Positions 34,287-42,214 are shown, numbered from the stretch's first letter. The stretch is 48,333 bases of DNA from CAYLLD01 sp964425135 (GCA_964425135.1 CAYRKW010000020.1:1-48333), one strand, 5' to 3'. The notes: generated from the letters alone by a model not told the origin. A program made the numbers and translations.

Positions 34287-35657
34287 TCAGTTCAGCGGTA
34301 CGACTTTTCCCGGGTTCATGATGTTTTGCGGATCGAAGCTGCGTTTTATGTCGACCATCAGCGAGAGCGCGTCGCCATGTTCATCCGCCATATATTTCAT
34401 CTTGCCGCGCCCGATGCCGTGCTCGCCGCTGACGGTGCCGTCGAGTTTAAGGGCTAACTCATTGAGTTCATGGACATATTGATCGGCGCGCTTGCGCTCT
34501 TCCTCGCTATCGACAGCAATGCCGCAATGGAAATTTCCGTCGCCGACGTGGCCGACCATGGAGACGGTGAGGCCCAGTTCTTCGGCGCGGATGCGAGCGA
34601 GTTGGACCCCTTCTGCAAGGCGGGAGATGGGAACGCAAACGTCTGTTGCGCGCACCTGGCTTTCCGGGCGCAGGGCTTTTTGTGCGTAATACGCGTTGTG
34701 GCGTAGCTTCCAAAGGGCGGTGCGCTCTTCGGCTTTGTCGGTCCATTTGAACTCAGCCCCGCCCATGTCAGCGACAATTTCGCCAAAGGCTTCGGCCTGT
34801 TCTTTTACGCTTTGCTGCGAGCCGTGAAACTCGACGAAAAGCTGCGGGACTTCGGCGAGATTGGCGGATGGGTCGTGGATGTTGAAACCCTTGGCCATCA
34901 TCTCGTCCACAAACTCGATGCGGGCCATGGGGATGCCCATCTGGATTGTCGTGATGACGGTGTTGACCGCCGCCTCGAAGTCTTCGAAGGCACAGGTTGC
35001 GGCGGAGACAGCTTCGGGTTGGCCTTGCAGGCGCAAGGTGATCTCGGTGATGATGCCAAGCGTGCCTTCGGAGCCGACAAAGAGCTTGGTCAGATCGTAG
35101 CCGGTGGAGGATTTTCGGGCGCGCGTGCCAGTGCGGATGATGCGTCCGTCGGGCAGGACAACTTCGAGCGCCAGAACGTTTTCGCGCATCGTGCCGTAGC
35201 GTACGGCGGTGGTGCCGGAAGCGCGGGTTGCTGTCATGCCGCCGATGGAGGCATTGGCGCCCGGGTCGATGGGAAAGAAGAGACCGGTGGCCCGCAACTC
35301 GGTGTTGACCTCTTCGCGGGTGATGCCCGGTTGCACCACACAATCAAGGTCATTTTCGTTTACTTTCAAGAGTTTATTCATGCGCGACATATCGAAGGTT
35401 ACACCGCCATTGTAGGCCAGGTGATGCCCCTCGAGCGAAGTGCCTGTGCCATAGGCAATGATTGGGCACTCATGCGCGGCGCATATTTTAACTGCCTCGG
35501 ATACCTCTTGGGTCGAGCCGGGAAAGAGCACAGCATCAGGGGGGGTGACAGGGAAATACCCCTCATTCGTGCCGTGTTGGTCGCGGACGGCCTTGGTCTC
35601 TACCAAATGCGCCCCAAAGGTGTCTTTTAGGGTGGTGATTGCGGATTGAATGCTCAT
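34287..35657 (-). CDS. FAD-linked oxidase, D-lactate dehydrogenase (cytochrome) type
   Basis: The flavoprotein probably oxidises D-lactate or another D-2-hydroxy acid and feeds electrons to the respiratory chain. The 456-residue product has an N-terminal FAD_binding_4 (PCMH) domain, with VLFPGSTQEVSEAVKICA, YGTGTSLEGHH and DPGANASIGGM, and a C-terminal FAD-oxidase domain with VGHVGDGNFHCGI (metal/substrate histidines) and SGEHGIGRGK. It closes with FDPQNIMNPGKV. These are shared by D-lactate dehydrogenase and GlcD. As a single polypeptide without GlcE/F neighbours, the D-lactate dehydrogenase group is likelier; the exact substrate is open. It is convergent with recN. Confidence 0.9.
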   Translation of the reverse strand: MSIQSAITTLKDTFGAHLVETKAVRDQHGTNEGYFPVTPPDAVLFPGSTQEVSEAVKICAAHECPIIAYGTGTSLEGHHLAYNGGVTFDMSRMNKLLKVNENDLDCVVQPGITREEVNTELRATGLFFPIDPGANASIGGMTATRASGTTAVRYGTMRENVLALEVVLPDGRIIRTGTRARKSSTGYDLTKLFVGSEGTLGIITEITLRLQGQPEAVSAATCAFEDFEAAVNTVITTIQMGIPMARIEFVDEMMAKGFNIHDPSANLAEVPQLFVEFHGSQQSVKEQAEAFGEIVADMGGAEFKWTDKAEERTALWKLRHNAYYAQKALRPESQVRATDVCVPISRLAEGVQLARIRAEELGLTVSMVGHVGDGNFHCGIAVDSEEERKRADQYVHELNELALKLDGTVSGEHGIGRGKMKYMADEHGDALSLMVDIKRSFDPQNIMNPGKVVPLN

Positions 35658-35714
35658 GCGCTACCTCTTTAAGTATCGGGACAGTATCCGTCTCAATAGC
35701 GTGGGTAAAGGCGC

Positions 35715-36230
35715 ATGGCGCACTCAGAATATGGCGGTCATGACGGGCCATATGATGCACCGATCCAAACCGGTCGACAGACGGTCCTGACGGATTGGAT
35801 CGACTATAACGGTCACATGAATGTCGCGTATTACACGCTGGCGTTTGACCGGGCGATAGACGCATTTTTCTCGGATGTGTTGGGGATTGGCGCTGACTAT
35901 GTCGCGGCGGAGCGGCAAGGGCCTTATGCGATGCAGGCGCATTATCAGTATTTTGCGGAGCTCTTGGAAGGTGAGGGGTTTGATACCTCGGTGATCCTGC
36001 ATGATTGCGATGCCAAGCGCATGCATCTGGTGTTGCAGATCAGCGCGGCCTCGGACGGGCGGGCAGTGGCGTTGCTGGAGACCATATCGCTCAATGTCGA
36101 TTTAAATGCCCGAAAATCAACGCCTTATCCTGCCTGGGTGCTTGCACGCCTCATGGCGCTCAAGGCGGCGCATGACGGGATTGATCGGCCGCCGCAGATG
36201 GGCGCGTCCCTGGGGCTGAAACGCTCATGA
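35715..36230 (+). CDS. Hotdog-fold acyl-CoA thioesterase family protein
   Basis: The 171-residue product has the 4-hydroxybenzoyl-CoA thioesterase-like core: DWIDYNGHMNVAYYTLAFD at about 29-47, with the catalytic aspartate and the NGHMN turn, followed by a long central helix region (AIDAFFSDVLGIG). Similar proteins are known next to or fused with carnitine dehydrogenase, but no carnitine gene is visible here. Substrate is unknown. It is divergent from the FAD-linked oxidase gene (57 bases apart) and overlaps the CLC gene by 4 bases (ATGA), so the two are co-translated although their functions have no obvious link. Confidence 0.87.
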   Translation: MAHSEYGGHDGPYDAPIQTGRQTVLTDWIDYNGHMNVAYYTLAFDRAIDAFFSDVLGIGADYVAAERQGPYAMQAHYQYFAELLEGEGFDTSVILHDCDAKRMHLVLQISAASDGRAVALLETISLNVDLNARKSTPYPAWVLARLMALKAAHDGIDRPPQMGASLGLKRS

Positions 36231-37912
36231 GTGAGCGCGGCGTGCCCGAGCAGAGCAGGAATGGGGCGGCGTGGAGCAGGTTTCGATATGATGCGCGGCG
36301 GCGATGGGTGCTGCTGCGACGTTATGGGCCGGGGCAAATCCAGTTTTGGTTCATCGCGCTGCTGATCGGGATTGTGGCAGGCTATGCGACGGTGGCGTTT
36401 CGGTTGATCGTTAGCTGGCTGCAACAGCTTTTCTACGGCGCGGATGATCTGACGCTTGCGAGCCATGCGGCGACACTTCCATGGTGGAAAGTGCTTATTA
36501 TTCCGATACTTGGCGGATTGGCCGTGGGATATATCCTGCGCCGGTTCACGCCCGATGGGCGCGTGCGGTCGGTTGCACATGTGATCGAAGGCGCGGCGAT
36601 GCGGCGCGGGCGGGTGGAGCGAAAGGCGGGCAAAGCTTCGGTCATCGCCTCGATCATCACGTTATCAACGGGCGGCTCGACGGGGCGTGAGGGGCCGGTG
36701 GTGCATATGGGCGCGGCGCTTTCGACAATGGTGTCGGATTTTATCAAAGCGGATGGGATTACCGCGCGGGATCTGATGGGCTGCGCCACGGCGGCGGCTG
36801 TTGCGGCTTCGTTCAATGCACCGATCGCAGGTGCGATATTCGCGCTTGAGGTGGTGTTGCGCCATTTCGCGGTTCATGCGTTCGCCCCGATTGCCATTGC
36901 GAGTGTTGCGGGCGCAGTGGTGAGCCGGTCTCACTTAGGCGATCTGAGCGAGTTTGACCTGCCCCCCACCATGCTGGCCTTTTATGCTGAGTTGCCTGCC
37001 TTCATGATCCTTGGGCTGATTTGCGGCGTTGTTGCGGTGGTCATGATGCGCATGATTTTCTTAACAGAAGAGCTGGCGGACCGTGCGCAGGCGCGCACCG
37101 GTATTCCCAACTGGCTGCGACCAGGAATCGCGGGGCTATTTCTGGGGATCATCGCGCTTGAGTTTCCACATATCATAGGCGTTGGTTATGAGACGACGTA
37201 TCGAGCGCTCAACGGGGATATATTCTGGCTTTCGGCAGCGCTTTTTGCGGTGGTCAAAGTGGTGGCGGTCGCGATAACCGTCGCGGGTCGCATGGGGGGC
37301 GGTGTCTTCTCGCCTGCGCTGATGCTGGGTGCGCTCACCGGGCTGACTTTTGGGTATATCGCGACCTCGATCCTGCCCGAATGGTCGGGGCATGACAATA
37401 TCTACGCGATTGCGGGTATGGCGGGGGTCGCGGCTGCGGTTTTGGGTGGGCCGATTTCGACGACGCTGATTGCGTTTGAGATCATCGGGGACTGGCAGAT
37501 TGCGATTGCAGTGCTGGTGACGGTCTCGCTCTCGACAATATTGGCGAGCCGGATGGTGAACCGGTCTTATTTCCTCACGCAATTGGAGAGGCGGGGCATT
37601 CATCTGGCGGACGGGCCGCAGGCGTATCTGCTCAGCACCATTGCGGTTGAGGATGTGATGCGGCCTTTGTCGGTGGCCTCGCCAAAAAAGTCCAGAAAGT
37701 TGCAGGTGCTTTTGGACAAAGGCAGTTTTCTAAACTTGGATACAACGCTTGAGGTTGCGCTGCCGTATCTTGAGACGTCTTCGAAACGGTCGCTGCCTGT
37801 TGCGCGGGTGGAGAATGACGAGCGCATTTTGGTAGGGGTGATTTACTATACGGATGCGCTAAAGGCTTATACCGAGGCGCTGGCGCGGGTGGCGAAGGAA
37901 GAGCATTCGTAG
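36227..37912 (+). CDS. CLC-type chloride channel/transporter
   Basis: The 561-residue product has about ten to twelve membrane segments and CLC signatures: GGSTGREGPVVHMG with the gating glutamate at E155, FNAPIAGAIFALEVV at about 197-211, and GRMGGGVFSPALMLGA for the anion-binding region. The first motif, normally GSGIP, is not recognisable (RSVAHVIEG in its place). At the place of the proton glutamate of E. coli ClC-ec1 (E203) I read V209, next to E208. That hints at altered proton coupling; the alignment was done by eye. A cytosolic tail from about 460 (VEDVMRPL, then LPVARVENDERILVGVIYYTDAL) looks like a reduced CBS pair. Confidence 0.93.
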   Translation: MSERGVPEQSRNGAAWSRFRYDARRRWVLLRRYGPGQIQFWFIALLIGIVAGYATVAFRLIVSWLQQLFYGADDLTLASHAATLPWWKVLIIPILGGLAVGYILRRFTPDGRVRSVAHVIEGAAMRRGRVERKAGKASVIASIITLSTGGSTGREGPVVHMGAALSTMVSDFIKADGITARDLMGCATAAAVAASFNAPIAGAIFALEVVLRHFAVHAFAPIAIASVAGAVVSRSHLGDLSEFDLPPTMLAFYAELPAFMILGLICGVVAVVMMRMIFLTEELADRAQARTGIPNWLRPGIAGLFLGIIALEFPHIIGVGYETTYRALNGDIFWLSAALFAVVKVVAVAITVAGRMGGGVFSPALMLGALTGLTFGYIATSILPEWSGHDNIYAIAGMAGVAAAVLGGPISTTLIAFEIIGDWQIAIAVLVTVSLSTILASRMVNRSYFLTQLERRGIHLADGPQAYLLSTIAVEDVMRPLSVASPKKSRKLQVLLDKGSFLNLDTTLEVALPYLETSSKRSLPVARVENDERILVGVIYYTDALKAYTEALARVAKEEHS

Positions 37913-37970
37913 GGGCTGGCGACTTTACGATCGCCCGTTCGTGAGAGCGGATCGACCCGGGGGCAGTCTT

Positions 37971-38001
37971 AGGAGATCCCCGCCTTCGCGGGGATGACGC
38001 G
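37971..38001. repeat. Palindromic intergenic repeat (ATCCCCGC-CTTC-GCGGGGAT)
   Basis: ATCCCCGC (37976-37983) and GCGGGGAT (37988-37995) form a perfect 8-base stem with a CTTC loop, with GGAG before and GACG after. Sequences of this type are widespread intergenic repeats in alphaproteobacteria (from memory). No T-run follows. It lies in the 245-base spacer between the CLC gene and rpmI. Confidence 0.7.
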
Positions 38002-38042
38002 CGGCAGGTATTGGGTCGGATGCTCTAAGCCTTTAAAATCCC

Positions 38043-38071
38043 TTGATTACCGACCGTCGCCACACTATACG
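38043..38071 (+). promoter_or_regulatory. Candidate promoter of rpmI-rplT
   Basis: TTGATT (38043-38048) and TATACG (38066-38071) lie 17 bases apart, 87 bases before the rpmI ATG. The leader is long enough for L20 autoregulation, but I could not identify a defined structure in it. Confidence 0.4.
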
Positions 38072-38157
38072 CAGCAACTCAAATCGCATGGGCCGGCGAA
38101 AAGGGCTGCCGAGTCGCGTGCATCAGACCCACCTCTAACCGATTGAGGAGATGTCAA

Positions 38158-38358
38158 ATGCCCAAGATGAAGACGAAATCGAGCGCCAAGAAGCGCTTCA
38201 AAGTGACGGCTACGGGTCGTGTATTGGCCGGACAGGCCGGTAAGCGCCACGGCATGATCAAACGCTCCAAGAAATTTATCCGGACTGCGCGTGGCACCAC
38301 GACGCTGTGTGATGCGGATGCAAAAATCGTCAAGGGCTACATGCCCTACGACCGATAA
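38158..38358 (+). CDS. rpmI: 50S ribosomal protein bL35
   Basis: Small basic protein of the large ribosomal subunit. The 66-residue product begins PKMKTKSSAKKRFKVTATG and carries the GKRHGMIKRSKKFIRTARGTT core of bL35. A strong GAGGAG lies 6 to 7 bases before the ATG at 38158; an upstream in-frame ATG at 38143 is not needed. Sixteen bases separate it from rplT, forming the usual pair. infC and pheST, frequent neighbours in other bacteria, are absent from this window. Confidence 0.97.
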   Translation: MPKMKTKSSAKKRFKVTATGRVLAGQAGKRHGMIKRSKKFIRTARGTTTLCDADAKIVKGYMPYDR

Positions 38359-38374
38359 GCGGGAGGATTGAGAT

Positions 38375-38737
38375 ATGTCACGTGTAACATCCGGTAAAGT
38401 CACCCACGCCCGTCACAAGAAGGTCCTGAAGAAGGCCAAAGGCTATTACGGCGCGCGTTCGCGGAATTTCCGCACCGCTACCCAAGCCGTTGATAAGGCG
38501 AACCAATACGCAACCCGCGACCGTAAGGTGCGCAAGCGGAATTTCCGTGCGCTTTGGATCCAGCGGATCAATGCAGGGGTGCGCGCCCATGATGAGGCGA
38601 TGACCTATAGCCGCTTTATCAACGGTCTGTCGCTGGCTGGTGTCGAAGTGGACCGCAAGGTGCTGGCCGATCTGGCCGTGCATGAGCCCGATGCGTTCAA
38701 CGCGATTGTTGATAAGGCGAAAGCGGCGCTGGCTTAA
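38375..38737 (+). CDS. rplT: 50S ribosomal protein bL20
   Basis: Assembly protein of the large subunit that also represses its own operon in several bacteria. The 120-residue product begins SRVTSGKVTHARHKKVLKKAKGYYGARSR and has the typical strongly basic N-terminal helix, then LWIQRINAGVRAHDEAMTYSRFINGL in the globular part, with several family-specific residues. Length is standard. It ends 26 bases before a rho-independent terminator. Confidence 0.97.
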   Translation: MSRVTSGKVTHARHKKVLKKAKGYYGARSRNFRTATQAVDKANQYATRDRKVRKRNFRALWIQRINAGVRAHDEAMTYSRFINGLSLAGVEVDRKVLADLAVHEPDAFNAIVDKAKAALA

Positions 38738-38763
38738 ACGTCGTCGCATTTGAAAACTGAAGG

Positions 38764-38790
38764 AGCCTCGGTGTTTGCCGGGGCTTTTTT
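38764..38790 (+). terminator. Rho-independent terminator after rplT
   Basis: AGCCTCGG (38764-38771) pairs with CCGGGGCT (38778-38785), with one T-G pair, over a 6-base loop; six Ts follow (38785-38790). It ends the rpmI-rplT transcript. Confidence 0.85.
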
Positions 38791-38824
38791 GTGCCGATTG
38801 CGCGGGTGGCATGGTTCGGGATCT

Positions 38825-38845
38825 GGATATTTATGAACCAAAGAA
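38825..38845 (+). repeat. Intergenic repeat motif, copy A
   Basis: GGATATTTAT followed by GAACCAAAGAA. The same 21 bases, with one extra C between the two parts, occur at 48291-48312. Both copies lie shortly downstream of a rho-independent terminator. Confidence 0.7.
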
Positions 38846-38927
38846 GCCGGGGGGCCGGTGAGGACTTTTGGAGGTGGTGCAAATTTGCTAGATCGTTGAT
38901 GAAGATTTGCGAAATTGCGAAGGGCCG

Positions 38928-40334
38928 ATGCGCGATCAGAAGATATATGCAGGGGTGAAGCTGCGCGAGGCGCGGCAGTCGGAGGGGAAGACGCAGAAGG
39001 ATTTTGCGCAGAGCATAGGGGTGTCGCTGTCCTATCTCAATCAGATGGAGCGCAATCACCGACCTATCTCGGCGGCGGTTGTGCTGAAGTTGGTGCAGAT
39101 CTACGGGTTTGATGTCAGCACCTTGAGCGCGGATGAGGCGGATCGGGTGGTGACGGATTTGGCGGAGGCACTGGCAGATCCGGTGTTTGGGACGCTGGAG
39201 CCGCAACTGGCGGATTTGCAATTGGTGGCTTCGAACGCGCCGAGTTTTGCGCGGGCGCTTTTGACGCTTTACCAGGCGCATCAGGAGACCTCGGAGCGGT
39301 TTGCGGCGCTCAATGAGGCATTGGGGGAGCAGGCCCATGATATTGCGGCGACGCCTTGGGAGGAGGTGCGCGATTTCTTCCATTATTGCGACAACTATGT
39401 GGATGCGGTGGATCGGGCGGCGGAGAGTTTCGCAGCAGTTTCAGGGTTTTACGCAAGCCAGAAGCTGGAGGCGGGGGCGCGATGGCTCGATGAGCGGCAC
39501 AATGTGGCGTTGCGATTTGTTGAGCGAGGGCCCACCCGTCATTTTGACAGTGGGCAGCGGGTTTTATCGCTGAATGCGCGTGCGGATGGGGCGACGCAGG
39601 CGTTTCAGATGGCGCATCAGATCGCTTTGATTGAATATGGCGCGCTGCTCGATGCGACACTTGATCTGGCGCAGTTTCGAAGTGATGAGGCGCGCAGCGT
39701 GGCGCGGATCGGGCTGGCGAATTATTTTGCAGGGGCGGCGGTGCTGCCCTATGGGGATTTTGCGCAAGCCGCCAATGAGATGCGGCATGATGTTGAGGCG
39801 CTGGCGCTGCATTTTCATGCCTCAATAGAGCAGATTGCGCACCGGCTTTCGACCTTGCAGCGGGCGGGTGCGAAGGGGGTGCCTTTTTTCTTCGTGCGTG
39901 TCGATCAGGCGGGGACGATCACCAAGCGGCATTCGGCAACGCGGCTGCAATTTTCGCGCTATGGCGGGGCGTGTCCTTTGTGGAATGTGCATCAGGCGTT
40001 CGAGATGCCGGGGCGTATTTTGCGACAGTTGGCGCAGACGCCGGATGGGGTGCGATACCTGTGCCTTGCCCATGATGTGAGCAAAGGGGGCGGGGCGTTC
40101 AAAGCGCCTGTGAACCGCTTTGCGATAGGGCTTGGCTGCGAGGTGAAATACGCAGATAAGGTGGTTTATGCAGACGATCTGGATGTGTCCAAGGACGCAA
40201 ATTTCGAACCGATTGGCGTGTCCTGCCGCATTTGTGAGCGGTCTGACTGCCATCAGCGTTCGGTTCCAGCGCTCAAACGCATATTGAAGGTCGATCACAA
40301 TACGCGTGGGGTCTTGCCCTATACCATGGACTAA
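38928..40334 (+). CDS. ScfR-type transcriptional regulator (XRE HTH plus DUF2083)
   Basis: The 468-residue product starts with an XRE helix-turn-helix (about 5-62: LREARQSEGKTQKDFAQSIGVS then YLNQMERNHRPIS). A large middle region follows, related to the IrrE/ImmA-like part of short-chain fatty acyl regulators. The C-terminal domain contains CRICERSDCHQRS, a cysteine motif of that family. The HExxH metalloprotease signature is absent (MAHQIALIEYG at that place), as in ScfR/RamB regulators of acetate and propionate metabolism. I used the ATG at 38928, with AAGGG upstream. No target gene of that pathway is adjacent; it stands alone after the terminator of rplT. Confidence 0.88.
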   Translation: MRDQKIYAGVKLREARQSEGKTQKDFAQSIGVSLSYLNQMERNHRPISAAVVLKLVQIYGFDVSTLSADEADRVVTDLAEALADPVFGTLEPQLADLQLVASNAPSFARALLTLYQAHQETSERFAALNEALGEQAHDIAATPWEEVRDFFHYCDNYVDAVDRAAESFAAVSGFYASQKLEAGARWLDERHNVALRFVERGPTRHFDSGQRVLSLNARADGATQAFQMAHQIALIEYGALLDATLDLAQFRSDEARSVARIGLANYFAGAAVLPYGDFAQAANEMRHDVEALALHFHASIEQIAHRLSTLQRAGAKGVPFFFVRVDQAGTITKRHSATRLQFSRYGGACPLWNVHQAFEMPGRILRQLAQTPDGVRYLCLAHDVSKGGGAFKAPVNRFAIGLGCEVKYADKVVYADDLDVSKDANFEPIGVSCRICERSDCHQRSVPALKRILKVDHNTRGVLPYTMD

Positions 40335-40392
40335 TTGCGCACATCTTGGTTGATATATAGTGAATGCGCGCGGGCGCAAAAGGAGTTTTGAC

Positions 40393-40896
40393 ATGGAAAT
40401 GAGTGGGACACGGGTGATCAAGGCGGATCGCGAGACGATTTGGGCGGCGCTCAATAATGCGGAGGTGCTCAAGGCATGTATCCCCGGATGCGATGAGTTG
40501 ACCGGCTCGCCCGAAGAGGGATTTGAAGCGAAAGTGACGCAAAAGGTGGGGCCGGTGAAGGCCAAGTTTACGGGCGTGGTCGAACTTTCGAATATCGTGG
40601 AATTACAAAGCTATACGATCTCCGGTGAAGGTAAGGGCGGGGCGGCTGGATTTGCGAAGGGCGGGGCGAATGTTGCGCTGGCGGATGTTGAGGGCGGGAC
40701 GGAATTGTCCTATCAGGTTGACGCCAAAATCGGCGGAAAACTGGCGCAGCTTGGATCGCGGCTGATTGACAGTTTTGCCAAGAAGATGGCAGATGATTTT
40801 TTCCAGCGTTTTCAAGATGCTGTAGAAGGTCCTTCAGATGATGATGCGCCGGAAGTGGCCGAGAAAAAGGGCTGGTTCAAGCGGCTGGTGAGCTGA
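40393..40896 (+). CDS. CoxG-like SRPBCC-fold protein
   Basis: The 167-residue product is related to CoxG, a membrane-anchor subunit next to aerobic carbon monoxide dehydrogenase. The N-terminal part, MEMSGTRVIKADRETIWAAL then IPGCDELTG, is the typical start of the START/SRPBCC-like CoxG domain; the VGPVKAKFTGVVEL segment is also typical. AGGAG lies 7 bases before the ATG at 40393. No coxL/M/S genes are visible, so a role in CO oxidation is not supported; many such proteins are stand-alone. It precedes the DUF3052-like gene by one base. Confidence 0.87.
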   Translation: MEMSGTRVIKADRETIWAALNNAEVLKACIPGCDELTGSPEEGFEAKVTQKVGPVKAKFTGVVELSNIVELQSYTISGEGKGGAAGFAKGGANVALADVEGGTELSYQVDAKIGGKLAQLGSRLIDSFAKKMADDFFQRFQDAVEGPSDDDAPEVAEKKGWFKRLVS

Positions 40897-40897
40897 G

Positions 40898-41302
40898 ATG
40901 GCGGCAAGCGGATATTCGGGAACGCCGCTTGCCAAAAAGCTCGGATTTCGGGACGGATCGCAGGTTTATTTCGAAAATATTCCGCAGAGCGTTCGAGATG
41001 AGATCGAAAGCTACGGCGCGGAGATTCGTGAAAATGTAGAACCTTTTGATATTGTACATTTTTTCACCTCGTCTCGAGACGCTTTGGAGGCGCGTCTGCC
41101 AAGGTTAATGGAGCAAATCGCGCAGAACGGGATGATTTGGGTGTCCTGGCCGAAAAAGGCCTCTAAAGTCTCCACCAGCGTGACCGAAGATGTGATCCGC
41201 GCGGTGGCGCTGCCGATGGGCTTAGTGGACGTGAAAGTCTGCTCAGTTGATGCGGTCTGGTCAGGCCTGAAACTGGTGATCCGCAAAGAGCTAAGGCGCT
41301 GA
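40898..41302 (+). CDS. DUF3052-like protein
   Basis: The 134-residue product opens with GYSGTPLAKKLGFRDGSQVYF, the signature of the DUF3052 family. It continues with DIVHFFTSSRDALEARLPRLMEQIAQNGMIWVSWPKKASKV and ends in a VDVKVCSVDAVWSGLKLVIRK strand. The family has no proven function. It follows the CoxG-like gene almost without a gap (TGAGATG), so they form a two-gene operon. Its stop is 2 bases from the convergent end of the small membrane protein gene. Confidence 0.85.
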   Translation: MAASGYSGTPLAKKLGFRDGSQVYFENIPQSVRDEIESYGAEIRENVEPFDIVHFFTSSRDALEARLPRLMEQIAQNGMIWVSWPKKASKVSTSVTEDVIRAVALPMGLVDVKVCSVDAVWSGLKLVIRKELRR

Positions 41303-41304
41303 TA

Positions 41305-41502
41305 TCACTCGCAATTGGGCGGCGGCGTGCGGGTTTTGGTAAAGGCGACGGTGCCATGGGTTCCGCACATCCATTTGATCTCGCCGTTCTCATTCACATC
41401 ATCAGCGGACATCCAGTCGCAGCCTTTCGGGCCGAAGCCGAGAAGGCCGCGATTGAAGTAAATGACCACGAAGAGCAGGCCTAAGAGAAATAGAAGTTCC
41501 AT
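41305..41502 (-). CDS. Small membrane protein with three cysteines (hypothetical)
   Basis: The family is not known to me. The 65-residue product has one N-terminal membrane segment (ELLFLLGLLFVVIYF, residues 2-16), then a soluble part with C28, C46 and C64, one tryptophan each near C28 (CDWMS) and C46 (KWMCGTHG), and a proline-rich end. A CxxH-like C46-G-T-H49 is notable. The start is uncertain: AAGG is very close to the ATG. Codon use is compatible with a real gene, and the following spacer separates it cleanly from hcp. The spacer upstream carries four phased direct repeats. Confidence 0.6.
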   Translation of the reverse strand: MELLFLLGLLFVVIYFNRGLLGFGPKGCDWMSADDVNENGEIKWMCGTHGTVAFTKTRTPPPNCE

Positions 41503-41562
41503 GCCTTAGAAAATGGGTGGTTAACGATTGGGATTCAAGCCCAAAAGCTGCTGCGCCAATTT

Positions 41563-41606
41563 GATGCACATCCTATGCACAACGGATGCACAATCCATAC
41601 ACAGTC
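41563..41606. repeat. Four direct repeats with an 11-base period (ATGCACA)
   Basis: ATGCACA begins at 41564, 41575 and 41586, and ATACACA at 41597: exactly 11 bases apart each time. The full units are GATGCACATCC, TATGCACAACG, GATGCACAATC and CATACACAGTC. One unit per helical turn puts all copies on one face of the DNA. The array lies about 60-105 bases upstream of the small membrane protein gene (minus) and about 60 bases past the end of the hcp-like gene. Confidence 0.85.
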
Positions 41607-41667
41607 CTTGCATACGTTGTGGCAGCGGCAATCGAAGGGAGGTGTCGTTAACGCAGCGGGCGCTGGA

Positions 41668-42156
41668 TTAACTCCTTCGCTTGGATTTGCTATACTTTTT
41701 CATTTTGATGTCTGTGTGCCCGCCGGAGGCATTCATTTGCCGGAAGGTGATGTCGATGGTGTCGAAGGCAAGAGCAAGCTGTTCGTGGATCCGTGTTTCC
41801 ACCCCGTCGTGATCGTCGTGGAACAGAGAGTAGTGTGAGATATGCACGTCCGTCAGTTTGATGGTCAGATAATCGAGATGCACTCCGCCGGTTTCGCGAT
41901 GGACGTGAAACTCGGCTTCTTTAAAGGCTTGGCCGTTCAGAACAGCCTCGGTCAGTTTGGGGGAGGCGGCGTCATAATATTTGAAGAAGCTGATGTCATC
42001 GGTTTGCGGTCGGGAGAACACACGGCCACCACTGGATTGCGGGATCTCTGCGTTGATCTCCCATTCCAATCCGTGAAATGCGATGGCGTCCTTGTGATCG
42101 GCGTCGGTCGCGCTTCCTTTGATATCGCCAAGTGTCAGAAATCCGCTGAGTGGCAT
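41668..42156 (-). CDS. Hcp-like protein (type VI secretion tube protein family), orphan
   Basis: The 162-residue product matches the Hcp fold pattern: GDIKGSATDADHKDAIAFHGLEWEIN at the N-terminus, then FSRPQTDDISFFKYYDAASPKL, LNGQAFKEAEFHVHR, HLDYLTIKLTDVHISHYS and LALAFDTIDITFRQMNASGGH. In type VI systems Hcp hexamers stack into the secreted tube. No other T6SS gene (sheath, VgrG, ClpV, baseplate) lies in the window. It could be expressed with a system elsewhere or work separately. GAGGATACGAC before the ATG at 42156 is a good ribosome-binding site. The basic tail KMKKYSKSKRRS is unusual for Hcp. Confidence 0.82.
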   Translation of the reverse strand: MPLSGFLTLGDIKGSATDADHKDAIAFHGLEWEINAEIPQSSGGRVFSRPQTDDISFFKYYDAASPKLTEAVLNGQAFKEAEFHVHRETGGVHLDYLTIKLTDVHISHYSLFHDDHDGVETRIHEQLALAFDTIDITFRQMNASGGHTDIKMKKYSKSKRRS

Positions 42157-42214
42157 GTCGTATCCTCGCTTAAATATTGGAATGAGGGACGCAAGGCAAA
42201 ATGAGATTGATATG

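Noticed and set aside
38907..40334. ImmA/IrrE metalloprotease of a toxin-antitoxin or phage system
   Set aside because: No HExxH motif; the CRxCxRxDC motif and domain order fit the ScfR regulators.
40393..41302. Carbon monoxide dehydrogenase locus
   Set aside because: Only a CoxG-like protein is present; no large, medium or small subunit genes are nearby.
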